Source: Bin5 sp965116395 (GTDB taxonomy: Bacteria; Chloroflexota; Anaerolineae; Caldilineales; Caldilineaceae). From it: a stretch of DNA of 64,000 nucleotides. A model generated the notes under the pieces. The model searched no databases. It saw only the letters and a program-made list of their open reading frames with translations, and was not told the origin of the DNA. Position numbers and translations under genes: made by a program. Of the stretch, positions 8,646-18,085 are shown piece by piece. Location: the NCBI GenBank assembly GCA_965116395.1, contig OZ220684.1:4588001-4652000 (forward strand). Direction: 5' to 3'. Each line of letters begins with the position of its first letter. Position 1 is the stretch's first letter.

Positions 8646-9740
8646 TTGGAAGACTCCCGTAGAGCGAAGAACAGCGAACCAACCTCTGCGTCTCGGGCAA
8701 GTCCATTTCTGGCGGTTGGAAACTGCACGCTGGATGATGTCGTAACCCCGGACGGACGGATTTCCCCGCGGCAGCTTGGCGGCAATGCCGTATACGCGGC
8801 CGTCGGCATGCGCCTGTGGGGCGTGGACGTCAGCATAGTGAGCGTGGTCGGCGCCGACTATTCCAACGAATGGCTTGAACGGTTGGCAGAAGCCGGTATT
8901 GACCTTTCAGCCGTTGCCAGAATTGAGGACCCGCACCTGCTGCGCTCGCGCGCATTCTATTTTCCTGACGGCAGCCGCACCGATCGCATCGACGAAGCGC
9001 GATCGATGCTGCCAGCCCATGCCGGCGAAATCATCGATCTCGAAAGCGAATACGCCGACACCGGCAGCCCATTGCACCGCCGCATCTGGCCGTCCTTCTG
9101 CCCGGACCTCTCCCAGTGGGCCGAATTGGCGAAACATGCCTGCCACGCCCATCTCGCCCCCGGGCCGCTTCCCTGCAGCCGCGCCAACGCAGCCTTCCTC
9201 AAGCGGTTACGGGGCGATGACGTCGTCATCAGCTTCGACTGGCCCTGGTGGGATTGGGACCGAGAGGCCCAAATCGACGCCAATTTGCTCAGAAACATCG
9301 ATTTCCTGCTGCCAAGTATTGAAGAGCTAGCCATCCATGCCAACGCCGTGTTTGGAGTGGACAACGGGAGCGAAAGGCAACAGGGTCACATCTTCGCAGC
9401 AGCCAAGCAGTTGCTGGCGCTCGGTCCTCAGGGAATCGGCGTGAAAATGGGCGCGCGCGGCATGCGCTTGCTGTTGCAGGGCCAAGGTGATTGGGATCAG
9501 TTTCCGCCATTCCCCACCAAGGCGGTAGATCCCACCGGGGCCGGTGACGCGTTCTGCGGTGGGTTCCTGGTCGGTCTGGCGCAAACAGGCAGTCCCGTGC
9601 AGGCGGCACGCTACGGCGCGGTTTCAGCCTCCTTCATTATTGAGGATTTCGGCGTGCTGCATGCACTGAATGTAGAACCGGAACAGGCCCATTCAAGGTT
9701 GAAGCAGCTGCAGGTTTCCCATCTGGAATCGGACGCTTGA
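8646..9740 (+). CDS. PfkB-family carbohydrate kinase
   Basis: 364 residues if started at TTG 8646, the only start codon ahead of the conserved core. An AGGA lies about 15 bases upstream, so the site is weak. The core begins at about residue 21 (FLAVGNCTLDDVV) and contains the PfkB N-terminal GGNAVYAAVGMRLWG and the signature DPTGAGDAFCGGF, with D301 as the expected catalytic base. The protein should phosphorylate a ribokinase-type substrate such as a sugar, nucleoside or amino sugar. The 45-bp gap after the PhyH gene and the common direction suggest the same transcript as the sugar transporter. It is longer than the roughly 310-residue norm because of insertions around residues 130-180. Confidence 0.85.
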   Translation: MEDSRRAKNSEPTSASRASPFLAVGNCTLDDVVTPDGRISPRQLGGNAVYAAVGMRLWGVDVSIVSVVGADYSNEWLERLAEAGIDLSAVARIEDPHLLRSRAFYFPDGSRTDRIDEARSMLPAHAGEIIDLESEYADTGSPLHRRIWPSFCPDLSQWAELAKHACHAHLAPGPLPCSRANAAFLKRLRGDDVVISFDWPWWDWDREAQIDANLLRNIDFLLPSIEELAIHANAVFGVDNGSERQQGHIFAAAKQLLALGPQGIGVKMGARGMRLLLQGQGDWDQFPPFPTKAVDPTGAGDAFCGGFLVGLAQTGSPVQAARYGAVSASFIIEDFGVLHALNVEPEQAHSRLKQLQVSHLESDA

Positions 9741-9881
9741 CAACGTAATACCGATTTGTTACCTTTGGCGCAGCGCTCTAAGTCGACCCGTACAGTCGTC
9801 CGCGACGCCTTCCACTTACCGCAACAACTGCATACATGCCCCTTCGAACTGTCCTAATCCACACAATTTGAGGAGATTGAC

Positions 9882-11537
9882 ATGAAATCTACGCAGCGTG
9901 TGTTTAGGCTGGCATTTTTGCTGGCACTGGTGGCGGCCCTCCTGCTCGCCTGCGTCGCGCCGGCGGCTACCACCGACTCTGCCCCGGCCGACGACGCCAT
10001 GGCAGCGGAATCGGCAGAGAGCGAAGGACCGAAAATGGGAGGAGTCGTGACCGGCTTTGTCTCCTCCGATCCCAAGAACTTTGACCCGGCCGCGATTGCG
10101 GGATGGGACCAGGGCGTAATTGCTCCCAATCTGCTTGAAGGCCTCTTCAGACTATCGCCAGACGGCCGCGAAATCGAACCGGCAGTCGCCGAAAGCTTCG
10201 AAGTATCGGACGACGGCAAGACGTGGACCTTCAACCTGCGCACCGGCGCGAAGTTCCACAACGGCCGTGATATCACTGCCGATGACTTCAAGTACAGTTT
10301 CGAACGAGTGCTGAACCCGGAGACCAGAAGCCCCAAGGCTTGGATGCTTTCGATAGTCGTCGGCGCCCAGGAGTTCCAGGATGGCGCCGCCGATGAAGTC
10401 AGCGGCATCAGAGTCGTGGATGCACAGACCCTGGAAATCGAGTTGGCCGAGCCGTTGGCGCCATTCAAGTCGATGCTCGCCAGTATCAACCTGGCCGTCG
10501 TACCGCAAGAAGAAGTGGAAAAGTGGGGCGAGGACTTCGGTCAGAACGTCGTCTCCGCCGGACCATTCTCGCTCGGTGAGTGGAATCTGAACCAGGATGT
10601 CACCCTCAATGCCTTTGAGGACTACTGGAACGGACGTCCCTACCTGGATGCGGTCATGTTCCGCTTTATCGGTGACGAGAACACACGCATCGTCGAGCTG
10701 GATGCCGGGCGGCTGGATATGGCCTGGGTTCCGCCAGCCCACTGGGACCGCTTCAGCACTGACCCGGTCTACAAGGAAAAGCTGGGCTGGGCTGAGACCT
10801 TCCATACTGACTTCATAGCAGTAAACCTGGACAACGAACCATTCGGCACGAATCCGAAGCTGCGCCAGGCCGTCCGCTATGCTCTGGATCTGGATGCAAT
10901 CATCGCCAGTTTGCAGGGTCGGGCCACGGTTGCCCAGGGTCTCCTGCCGCCAGGACTGCTCGGCTTCGATGAGGGCATGTTATTGAACTATCCGACAAAC
11001 CTGGATACGGCCAAAGCACTGATGGCCGAGGCCGGCTTTGCCGACGGCGTGCCCGGCACATTTGATGTCATTCTGCCGCCATGGGGCAACCTGATCAAGA
11101 TGCTGGAAATCTATCAGGCAAACCTCAAAGAGATCGGCATCAACATCGAAATCAAACCGACTGAATTCGGGCCCTACATGGAGGCGCTGGAAACAGGCAA
11201 CTATGACCTGGCCTGGATGTACCGTGTGACCGACTATGCCGACCCTGATGGCTTCTACTTCCCGCTCATGCACTCAGACAACCTCGGCGCCGGGGGCAAC
11301 TACGCTCGCTATGCCAACGCCGATGTTGACGCCAATATCGCCGCGGCCCGCGCCACCGTCGACGATGCCGAACGCACCACGCTGTACCAGGCCGTAGACG
11401 CCCAATTCGCCGCAGATCTACCCTACATTCCGCTGACGCACAACATCTACGTGGACGTCTCAACGCCGCGGGTGCAGAACTATGTTCCTTCGCCGATGGA
11501 TACGCATATGTTCCACCGTGTTTGGGTGGAGGAATAG
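9882..11537 (+). CDS. ABC transporter substrate-binding protein, family 5 (DppA/OppA-like) lipoprotein
   Basis: 551 residues; ATG 9882 with GAGGAG 6 bases upstream. A Sec lipoprotein signal (AFLLALVAALLLAC) is followed by an Ala/Asp/Glu linker. The body has family-5 hallmarks: DPKNFDPAAIAGWD, NLLEGLFRLSPDGREIEPAV, WTFNLRTGAKFHNGRDITAD, and the lobe-II stretch LRQAVRYALDLDAIIASLQG. It should bind a peptide, opine, oligosaccharide or similar solute outside the membrane. The cognate permeases are at 12941 and 13833, separated from it by a hairpin and a PhyH gene. No OppD/OppF-like ATPases are linked on this strand. They may be supplied by the operon at 20.2-22.3 kb. Confidence 0.92.
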   Translation: MKSTQRVFRLAFLLALVAALLLACVAPAATTDSAPADDAMAAESAESEGPKMGGVVTGFVSSDPKNFDPAAIAGWDQGVIAPNLLEGLFRLSPDGREIEPAVAESFEVSDDGKTWTFNLRTGAKFHNGRDITADDFKYSFERVLNPETRSPKAWMLSIVVGAQEFQDGAADEVSGIRVVDAQTLEIELAEPLAPFKSMLASINLAVVPQEEVEKWGEDFGQNVVSAGPFSLGEWNLNQDVTLNAFEDYWNGRPYLDAVMFRFIGDENTRIVELDAGRLDMAWVPPAHWDRFSTDPVYKEKLGWAETFHTDFIAVNLDNEPFGTNPKLRQAVRYALDLDAIIASLQGRATVAQGLLPPGLLGFDEGMLLNYPTNLDTAKALMAEAGFADGVPGTFDVILPPWGNLIKMLEIYQANLKEIGINIEIKPTEFGPYMEALETGNYDLAWMYRVTDYADPDGFYFPLMHSDNLGAGGNYARYANADVDANIAAARATVDDAERTTLYQAVDAQFAADLPYIPLTHNIYVDVSTPRVQNYVPSPMDTHMFHRVWVEE

Positions 11538-11646
11538 CAGAGGGGAAAGCAAGCAGCTCAGAAGCAATGGATTGCTCTATAGAACCAACTCTGGTTGCTG
11601 CCCGGCAGAAGCATGAAATCGACTGAATTCGACCTATGACCAATAT

Positions 11647-11693
11647 GTACGTCGCACGCGGAAGAGATGATCGGAAGCGTGCGACGTACTTTT
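11647..11693 (+). terminator. Rho-independent terminator-like hairpin after the binding-protein gene
   Basis: GTACGTCGCACGC (11647-11659) pairs perfectly with GCGTGCGACGTAC (11677-11689) around a 17-nt loop and is followed by TTTTCC. It lies 110 nt after the stop of the family-5 binding-protein gene and directly abuts the AAGGAGG (11698-11704) of the next gene. It could therefore attenuate rather than end transcription. It is the only one of the five binding-protein hairpins here with a T-run. Confidence 0.7.
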
Positions 11694-11709
11694 CCTTAAG
11701 GAGGCAAGA

Positions 11710-12837
11710 GTGAACGAGAGTGCTTCAACTATGGAGAGTTACGTCCGCGAGGGAAAGCGTAGGGCCTACGAGTTGGGCAATCGCGGTCCAATTCGTTTCA
11801 ATGCTAACGGCGCGCTCCACCAGGAGATTATAGACGCCTACTGGCGCTGCGGTTTCTACGTATTGGAAGGCGCACTCGCGCATGAGGAACTCAACGACCT
11901 GCTCGTCGATATGGAAAACGGCTTGGAACGCGCGCCCTATACCAAAGATGCAACGGTTGACGCACAGGGCCGCCCCGCGCTTGGCGTCGATTTAACGCGG
12001 CCGTCTTTCCGCTTTGCAAAGCCGTTGAGCGACCCTTACGGCGGCACAGAGTTGGTTAGCGGCCGCCATCCGGCCAAAATGAACGAGCCGGCGCCGCCCG
12101 AAGATGCTCCTGACTTTGTCATAAACAGTATCGGTAGCCCCCTCCAGATCATGGACTCCTGCCTGCGGCTTTACGGACATCCTAAACTTCTGGCGATCGC
12201 CGCAGCCATCAACGGACCCGACTTTGTTCCATTTACCGAATCGGTAATCGTAAAACGTGCCGGATTGGGGCCATCGGTAGCCTGGCACCACGACGGCACA
12301 ACGCACTGGGATAGCCCGGACTGGGACGAGGGTACACACGGGTTCAACTTCATGGCGCAACTTTATGGCAGCACTGCCGAAAACGGCGTCTGGCTGCTGC
12401 CCGGCTCCCACAAGCTGGGTAAGATGGACATCAAAGCAATGGTGGAAGCGAACGGCTCAGACCGGCTGCCCGGCGCAGCGCCGATGATTTGCGAACCGGG
12501 CGACGTTTGCATGTCCAATCGGCAGGCGTTGCACGCCTCATTCGCCAACACCTCCCCGCAAAGGCGGATCACCATCAACTTCGGCTTTCACCGCCTGCAA
12601 GCCGTTCTAAACACGCGCACGAAACACGGAGGCAAAGAGGTTGTTTACGACGCCGAACGCGTCCGTGAGCGATCACGCATCATCGCCCTCGCAATCGACG
12701 CCCGCCAGCAGCGTTTTCCCAACGAAACTCGTTACGTTTACAAACCTCTGGCCGGGCAGGAGGACGCCAATCGCTGGAACGATGACACTCGTGTAAGTCT
12801 TCTCAGGAACTACAATCTGAAGGACCTGAGCCTCTGA
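11710..12837 (+). CDS. Phytanoyl-CoA dioxygenase (PhyH) family protein, module 2
   Basis: 375 residues from GTG 11710, placed 5 bases after a perfect AAGGAGG. The Fe(II) ligands are H193 and D195 (VAWHHDGTTHW) and the distal H275 (ALHASFANTSPQRR), with R285/R286 available for 2-oxoglutarate. It is the longest of the five PhyH proteins here, with about 100 extra N-terminal residues before the core. It lies between a family-5 binding-protein gene and its DppB/DppC permeases, which is an unusual place for an enzyme gene and argues that its substrate is what the transporter brings in. No close sequence likeness to the PhyH at 7803 is evident beyond the catalytic motifs. Confidence 0.85.
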   Translation: MNESASTMESYVREGKRRAYELGNRGPIRFNANGALHQEIIDAYWRCGFYVLEGALAHEELNDLLVDMENGLERAPYTKDATVDAQGRPALGVDLTRPSFRFAKPLSDPYGGTELVSGRHPAKMNEPAPPEDAPDFVINSIGSPLQIMDSCLRLYGHPKLLAIAAAINGPDFVPFTESVIVKRAGLGPSVAWHHDGTTHWDSPDWDEGTHGFNFMAQLYGSTAENGVWLLPGSHKLGKMDIKAMVEANGSDRLPGAAPMICEPGDVCMSNRQALHASFANTSPQRRITINFGFHRLQAVLNTRTKHGGKEVVYDAERVRERSRIIALAIDARQQRFPNETRYVYKPLAGQEDANRWNDDTRVSLLRNYNLKDLSL

Positions 12838-12940
12838 ACTGGAATCAGTTGCCACATTGGAACTTCAGTGGTCCCGCACAGTTTGCGAGGAGTCGAGAGC
12901 GAGTGCCATTCGATCCTGGTAAGACCGGCGCCGCCCCAGC

Positions 12941-13867
12941 ATGATCGTTTACGTCGTTCGCCGCCTCCTTCAGTTTATCCCTATCCTCATCGGGCTGGTC
13001 ACCGTGCTGTTCGCTTTGCTGAACATTCTGCCCGGCGACCCTGCCCGCATGATGGCTGGCCCATTCGCCAACCCTGATGTAGTCGAGACGATCCGGCAGG
13101 AGATGGGTTTCGACCGCCCACTCCTGGTCCAATACTTGGATAACCTTTGGAATCTGGCGCGGGGAGAGTTCGGCCGTTCCTACCAATCGCGCCGCCCCAT
13201 TCTCAAGGACATGCTCGAGGTCTTTCCCAAGACGTTCCAGCTGGCACTGGCCGCCGAGGTAACGAGCGCCTTCATTGGAGTCTGGCTGGGCGTCATCGCC
13301 GCAACCCGACGCAATGGCTGGGCCGACCGGTTGATCATGGCGGTGGCCGCGCTGAATCTCTCCTTTCCGCTCTTCTGGCTGGCCCTCATGCTGCAGATCG
13401 TATTCGCCGTCTTTCTGCGCATGCTGCCGCCTTCAGGTTATGGCGCCGGTTTTGACCGCTTCATCATCTTGCCCGCCTTCACCCTGGCACTTCCATCACT
13501 GGGGCTTTTGGCCCGCATCACCCGCGCCGCCCTGCTCGAAGTCATGGGCGAGGACTATATCCGCACTGCACGCGCCAAGGGCCTCAAGGCCACACTGATC
13601 ACGCGCCGCCATATCCTGCCAAACGCCCTCATCCCTATTGTGACGACCATCGGCACCGACTTTGTACGCCTGCTCGGCGGAATCCCTATTATTGAAGTGA
13701 TTTTCTCCTGGCCCGGAATCGGCAAGTACGCCTATGACGCGCTCGTCTTTCGCGATCTGCCCGCCTTGCAGGCATCGGTCATCATTCTGGCCGTTTCCGT
13801 ATCCCTGGTAAACCTGGTAGTGGACCTTCTGTATGCGTTTATCAATCCGCGCATTCGCTACGTTTGA
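12941..13867 (+). CDS. ABC transporter permease, DppB/OppB type
   Basis: 308 residues from ATG 12941; only a weak ribosome site precedes it. The start YVVRRLLQFIPILIGLVTVL is the classic DppB TM1. LPGDPARMMAGPFANPD and the loop EVMGEDYIRTARAKGL follow, then PIIEVIFSWPGIGKYAYDAL and the terminal NPRIRYV. The 3' end overlaps the next gene by 35 bp, so the pair is translationally linked. It forms the transmembrane channel with the DppC-type partner for the solute bound by the lipoprotein at 9882. The gene is about 100 bp downstream of the PhyH gene. Confidence 0.92.
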   Translation: MIVYVVRRLLQFIPILIGLVTVLFALLNILPGDPARMMAGPFANPDVVETIRQEMGFDRPLLVQYLDNLWNLARGEFGRSYQSRRPILKDMLEVFPKTFQLALAAEVTSAFIGVWLGVIAATRRNGWADRLIMAVAALNLSFPLFWLALMLQIVFAVFLRMLPPSGYGAGFDRFIILPAFTLALPSLGLLARITRAALLEVMGEDYIRTARAKGLKATLITRRHILPNALIPIVTTIGTDFVRLLGGIPIIEVIFSWPGIGKYAYDALVFRDLPALQASVIILAVSVSLVNLVVDLLYAFINPRIRYV

Positions 13868-14735
13868 CTGGCGCCGTTTTGGGCAGGCTCGCTTGCCCAT
13901 GGTTGGCGTCGGCGTGATCCTTTTTCTCATACTGCTGGCCGCCTTGGCTCCTTTCATCGTCAGCGATCCGACCCAGATCGAAATGCGCCGCGAAGTGAAC
14001 GGAGAGACGATCACGCCCCCCTATCCGCCAAGTCAGCACAACCTCTTCGGCACCGATCAGCTGGGAAGAGACATCTTCGCACGCGTTGTCTATGGTCTGC
14101 GCACTTCGCTCATCGTCGGCATACTGGTGCGCGGCTTGTCGATGGTAGCAGGTACGTTGCTGGGACTCATCTCAGGATTCTTTCCCCGAATCGTCGATGA
14201 CATAATCATGCGTCTTACCGATATCATGCTCGCCTTTCCCGTCATACTTCTGGCGATGACGGTCACTGCAGTCCTTGGCCCCGGTCTCGTCACGGTTTGC
14301 CTGGCTTTGGCTCTCGTCGCCTGGCCTGACGTCGCCCGCCTGGTGCGGGGTCAGGTGCTCGCAATCAAAGATCAGACCTACGTGGAAGCGGCGCGCAGCG
14401 TGGGCGCCGGCAACTGGCGCCTCCTCCTTCGCCACGTGTTGCCCAACTGCATGGGGCCCATTATCGTCGCCTTTTCTATGGGGATTCCCGGCGCGATCAT
14501 GTACGAGGCCGGATTGAGCTTTTTCGGCTTCGGCATCCAACCACCGACCCCCAGCCTGGGCTCTATCATCAGCGACGGACGCGGCTACATTACCGTTGCA
14601 CCGTGGTACCCCGGCTTCCCCGGCCTGGTCTTGACCCTGCTCGTGCTCTGCGTCAACATGGTCGGCGATGGCCTTATCGACGTGACCAACCGGCGGTCGG
14701 CAAGAGGAGAGCGCAACCGGCGATCAGCAGACTGA
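13833..14735 (+). CDS. ABC transporter permease, DppC/OppC type
   Basis: 300 residues from ATG 13833, inside the end of the dppB-type gene. A cytoplasmic basic start (DWRRFGQARLPMVGVGVILF) leads into TM1, then a short periplasmic loop and HNLFGTDQLGRDIFARVVYG, the family hallmark. The EAA-like loop is VRGQVLAIKDQTYVEAARSV, and the C-terminal FGFGIQPPTPSLGSIISDGR ends the conserved part. Length is standard, unlike the 383-residue DppC at 19044. ATPases must come from elsewhere, since the next genes encode an amidohydrolase, a Rieske protein and a SIS protein. Confidence 0.92.
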   Translation: MRLSIRAFATFDWRRFGQARLPMVGVGVILFLILLAALAPFIVSDPTQIEMRREVNGETITPPYPPSQHNLFGTDQLGRDIFARVVYGLRTSLIVGILVRGLSMVAGTLLGLISGFFPRIVDDIIMRLTDIMLAFPVILLAMTVTAVLGPGLVTVCLALALVAWPDVARLVRGQVLAIKDQTYVEAARSVGAGNWRLLLRHVLPNCMGPIIVAFSMGIPGAIMYEAGLSFFGFGIQPPTPSLGSIISDGRGYITVAPWYPGFPGLVLTLLVLCVNMVGDGLIDVTNRRSARGERNRRSAD

Positions 14736-14848
14736 TTTGGATGCGCGCGTACGAGTCTGCTAAACTCGATAACACATTCGCGCCTTTCCGGCATCCTCTC
14801 AGAATACGACTCCCGGCACCCTGCTCGACTCCAACTGGATTAGATCCG

Positions 14849-16024
14849 ATGGCAACTGATAAGCAGAGCGTCCGAGTGCAAAGCGTTGAACCTTCCTTCA
14901 ACCCCGTCCAGGATGAAGACCTGGACCAGTACCGCGACGAGCTCTCGGAACTCACCATCGTCGACGTCGACGTGCATGTCGATGACACCCTCATGTTCAT
15001 GCTCGACTACATGGAGGGCCATTTCCGCAAGCGGATGGAGACAGTCTTGCAGGCGGACTTCAAAGGAGAGCCGGGCAACTCCCTGCGTAACATGATCGCG
15101 CACATCGCCTGGCTCGGCTCATCCTACGACAAGCCGCCGCGCGCAAAGCTCGCGACCCAGAAGGACCTTCTCGCCAGAATGGAGAAGGGAATTATCGACT
15201 ACAGCATTCTCTTTCCCAGCGAACTCCTGCCCGTCGGCTATCTGCCGGAACCGGAATGGGCGGCTGCCCTCGCCACAGCCTACAACCAATATATGGTCGA
15301 CGCCTACCAGAATCTGGACGGCGTTAAGATCGCCATCGTTGTCGCGCCCCAACACCCGGACCGGGCCGCCGCCGAGATCGACCGCCACGCCGCCCATCCC
15401 GATGTCGTGAGCGTCTGTATTCCCGACGTAGGCGTCAATCCGCCGATTGGGGACGAGAAATACTGGCCTATCTTTGCCGCCGCGGCCAGGCATGACCTTC
15501 CAATCAGCTTTCATGGCATCGAGGCCCTCATCCATGATAACTACCCCCTGCGGGTGGCCCACTTCCACACGCTCATGCAGGTCAACAGCATGGGATTTCC
15601 CTTTACTTCGATGTTGCAGATCATGTCGGTGGTGTGCGCCGGCATCCCCGTGCGCTTTCCCAACCTGAAGTTTGCCATCCTTGAAGCCGGCCTGACCTGG
15701 ATGCCCTTTATCATGTACCGGCTCGACGCCGCATATCTGCGCTACCGCACCGAGCTGCCTGCTCTCGAGAAGAAGCCCAGCGAATACATCCGCGAGTGGT
15801 ACATCGGCACCCACGAGCTGGAAGCGCTGCCTAGGCGGGGCGATCTCGTCAAGCTGATCGACCTGTACCAGGGACGCGACACGACCATGTGGGCCTCAGA
15901 CTGGCCGCACCTGGAACGCGACCTGATCGCAGGATTCATGCGCTACGACATGGACGACGCGCTTCGCCGTAAGATCTTAGGCGGGAACGCGCTCCAGTTC
16001 TTCGGGTTGAAGCCAAGACCATGA
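14849..16024 (+). CDS. Amidohydrolase-2 family metal-dependent hydrolase/decarboxylase
   Basis: 391 residues from ATG 14849. The frame is open back to 14603 but that part overlaps the dppC-type gene and reads unlike protein. The TIM-barrel amidohydrolase-2 features are the first-strand metal motif IVDVDVHVDD, HPDVVSVCIPD, the histidine in PISFHGIEALIHDNYP and the C-terminal ASDWPHLERD, where the Asp would be the metal ligand or base. Relatives include ACMSD-type decarboxylases and resorcylate-like enzymes, so hydrolysis or decarboxylation of a carboxylated or aromatic compound is possible. The stop overlaps the start of the Rieske gene by 4 bp (ATGA), which strongly suggests a joint function. 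Confidence 0.82.
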   Translation: MATDKQSVRVQSVEPSFNPVQDEDLDQYRDELSELTIVDVDVHVDDTLMFMLDYMEGHFRKRMETVLQADFKGEPGNSLRNMIAHIAWLGSSYDKPPRAKLATQKDLLARMEKGIIDYSILFPSELLPVGYLPEPEWAAALATAYNQYMVDAYQNLDGVKIAIVVAPQHPDRAAAEIDRHAAHPDVVSVCIPDVGVNPPIGDEKYWPIFAAAARHDLPISFHGIEALIHDNYPLRVAHFHTLMQVNSMGFPFTSMLQIMSVVCAGIPVRFPNLKFAILEAGLTWMPFIMYRLDAAYLRYRTELPALEKKPSEYIREWYIGTHELEALPRRGDLVKLIDLYQGRDTTMWASDWPHLERDLIAGFMRYDMDDALRRKILGGNALQFFGLKPRP

Positions 16025-16413
16025 CACGTGAAAAAGAGCTCGCTCGCACAGGCGCGTCGCGGCGCAAGATTACCGTCGCGGCTGTCGACAGTTTTCCGCC
16101 TGGCACCCGCATGGAAGTTCAGGTCGGCAGCGCCGTGATCGCGGTCTTTAACGTTGGCGGTGACTATTACGCACTGTACGGCCGCTGCCCGCACCAGTCC
16201 GCGCCTTTGAGCCGCGGCCGGCTGCAAGGCACAGTTATCTGCAATGCCGACACCGGGTGGAAGACTGAATGGGCCCACGAGGGCGAAGTATTGGTCTGCC
16301 CCGGCCATGGCATGGAATATCATGTCCGGACCGGCAAGGCATTTGGCTACGAATTGAAACTTCGCACCTACGAGGTGGTGGTCGAGGACGGGCAGGTCAA
16401 GCTGATCATGTAG
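16021..16413 (+). CDS. Rieske [2Fe-2S] ferredoxin-like protein
   Basis: 130 residues; ATG overlaps the amidohydrolase stop (ATGA). Both halves of a Rieske cluster site are present: C56-P-H58 in GRCPHQSAPLS and C93-P-G-H96 in VLVCPGHGMEY. The spacing of 34 residues between them is longer than in minimal Rieske ferredoxins because of a 'TVICNADTGWKTEWAHEGE' segment. It is a small soluble electron carrier with no membrane anchor. Carriers of this type feed ring-hydroxylating or other oxygenases. No Rieske oxygenase or reductase is nearby, so the partner is open. The PhyH at 11710 does not normally need one. Confidence 0.85.
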   Translation: MTREKELARTGASRRKITVAAVDSFPPGTRMEVQVGSAVIAVFNVGGDYYALYGRCPHQSAPLSRGRLQGTVICNADTGWKTEWAHEGEVLVCPGHGMEYHVRTGKAFGYELKLRTYEVVVEDGQVKLIM

Positions 16414-16485
16414 AGGCTATGCAGGCTGGACTTCTGCGTGGACGAGGAGACCGCCTTTCCGGAACGCACCTGGCGAGAGGAAAAT

Positions 16486-17733
16486 ATGAAGAAAGAACCG
16501 ATGGTAGCGCGCCCAATCCGCAAGGCTGAATTTGGCGAGCCGATCCCTGTAACGATCGACGATATGCTGAGCGAGATCAGCAATCAGGGGCCCGCCATAC
16601 CGGCGGTAATGGATTCAGTCCAACCGCAACTCGAGGCCCTGGATCCCGCTCTCTTTACGTCCAGTTCACACATATACATAACCGGCTGCGGAGACTCCTA
16701 CTTCGCAGGTCTGGCCGCGCGCTATGCCTTTGCCCGTTATGCCGGCCTGCCCACCGATGCACAGGAGGCGCTCGAGTTTGGAAGGTACGCCGCCGAGTTC
16801 GTACCGCCGGATTCGCTTGTGTTCGGCATCTCCAACTCCGGCAAGGCGACCCGTTCCGTCGAAGCGCTCGTAAACGCCCGTCTAGGAGGCGCGCACACAG
16901 TCGCGATCACCGGCAATTCGGACGGCTGGCTGGCACAGGAAGCCGACACCATCCTCGATCAGAGTGTCCGGCTCGCAGGCGAGTTGATCGGCATGCCCAG
17001 CAATTTGGATACCAACCCTGATGACAGCAAGCCTCGCCGCGGATCTTTTGGATTGGTGAATTATCTGGCCAGCTTGACCTCGCTCTATCTGATTGCCTTT
17101 CAAACCGGCGTGGCTCGCGGCCGTCTCTCCGAAAATGAGGCCAACGCGTTGCGGGCCGAACTGCGGTCCACCGCTGACCTGATCGCGGAGACCGTCGAGG
17201 TATGCACACCTGCGGCACAAGCCTATGCCGAGCAGGTCAAGGAAATCGACACCTACACGATTCTTGGCTCCGGCCCCAGCCTCGCCACCAGCCTCTTCTA
17301 TGCGGCCAAAACCTACGAACTCCCGCGTGTCTATGGCGTTTCGCAGGAATTGGAAGAGTGGGCCCACGAACAGTTTTTCCTGACCGGGCCAGGGACGCAA
17401 GTCCTATTTATCGCCCCCCAGGGACGCAGCGAAACGCGGGTCCGGGAACTTCTACACACTACGAGGACCATGGGAGCGACCGGCGTCGTAATAACCGACC
17501 AGGGCAACACGCGGTTGACCGAAGCGGCCGACGTGACACTTCCTGTCGCCGGCGCCGTTTCGGAAGCGCTTTCTCCTCTTGTATATTGCGTTCCAGGCCA
17601 GCTCTTCGCCACCTACCTGGCAAAATCCCGCGGCCGGCTAGCCTTCGAGTTCGACTCTCCGCTCCAGTATGAGATGAACATGCGCACTATCCAGGAAAGC
17701 CAGCTGATCGAGTTTCATCCCTCTCGAAGCTGA
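16486..17733 (+). CDS. SIS-domain sugar isomerase/deaminase-like protein (double SIS)
   Basis: 415 residues from ATG 16486 (GAGAGG 5 bases upstream); a GTG at 16438 is in frame but lacks a ribosome site. The first SIS domain starts with IYITGCGDSYFAGLAARYAF and has FGISNSGKATRSVEAL. The second starts with YTILGSGPSLATSLFYAAK and contains ELEEWAHEQFFL, where the Glu/His could act in catalysis. This is the architecture of the GlmS isomerase half, AgaS and FrlB. It lacks the glutaminase domain, so it is more likely a phosphosugar isomerase, deaminase or deglycase than GlmS. It is the last gene of the + strand run and may use the product of the PfkB kinase at 8646. Confidence 0.82.
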   Translation: MKKEPMVARPIRKAEFGEPIPVTIDDMLSEISNQGPAIPAVMDSVQPQLEALDPALFTSSSHIYITGCGDSYFAGLAARYAFARYAGLPTDAQEALEFGRYAAEFVPPDSLVFGISNSGKATRSVEALVNARLGGAHTVAITGNSDGWLAQEADTILDQSVRLAGELIGMPSNLDTNPDDSKPRRGSFGLVNYLASLTSLYLIAFQTGVARGRLSENEANALRAELRSTADLIAETVEVCTPAAQAYAEQVKEIDTYTILGSGPSLATSLFYAAKTYELPRVYGVSQELEEWAHEQFFLTGPGTQVLFIAPQGRSETRVRELLHTTRTMGATGVVITDQGNTRLTEAADVTLPVAGAVSEALSPLVYCVPGQLFATYLAKSRGRLAFEFDSPLQYEMNMRTIQESQLIEFHPSRS

Positions 17734-18085
17734 GCTTAACTGGGATGCCAAAGACCTCACAGACGCGAAGTCCCTGTGAGTTGCATCTTTTCCTACGATA
17801 GGCCGTAGGCCAGCTGCAGTTGGCTCGCTGCCGCTACATTCCATCTCCGGGCCGCCAGCCTAAACTGCTAACGCAAAGCCCACCTCTAAACTGTGAGACG
17901 GTTTCTTGAGCAAGTGTCTCAGCAGCGAGAGAATTCGCTTGTCGCCGAGGTGTGCTAGGAGGAGCCTGCGCGGGTAGGGACAACTGACGGATCAAACAGA
18001 GGGCACTTGCGGTAGATGAACTCCTTCTCCGCAACTGCCCTCGTCTACGATACTGATATTCCAAACGCGAATGGTCTGACTTCTC
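17734..18085. other. Intergenic region between convergent genes
   Basis: About 350 bp between the ends of the SIS gene (+) and a PhyH gene (-). It holds a 7-bp hairpin CTCACAG (17756-17762) / CTGTGAG (17774-17780) with an 11-nt loop, followed by TTGCATCTTTTCC. It could end the + strand transcript. No coding potential is apparent. Confidence 0.4.
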
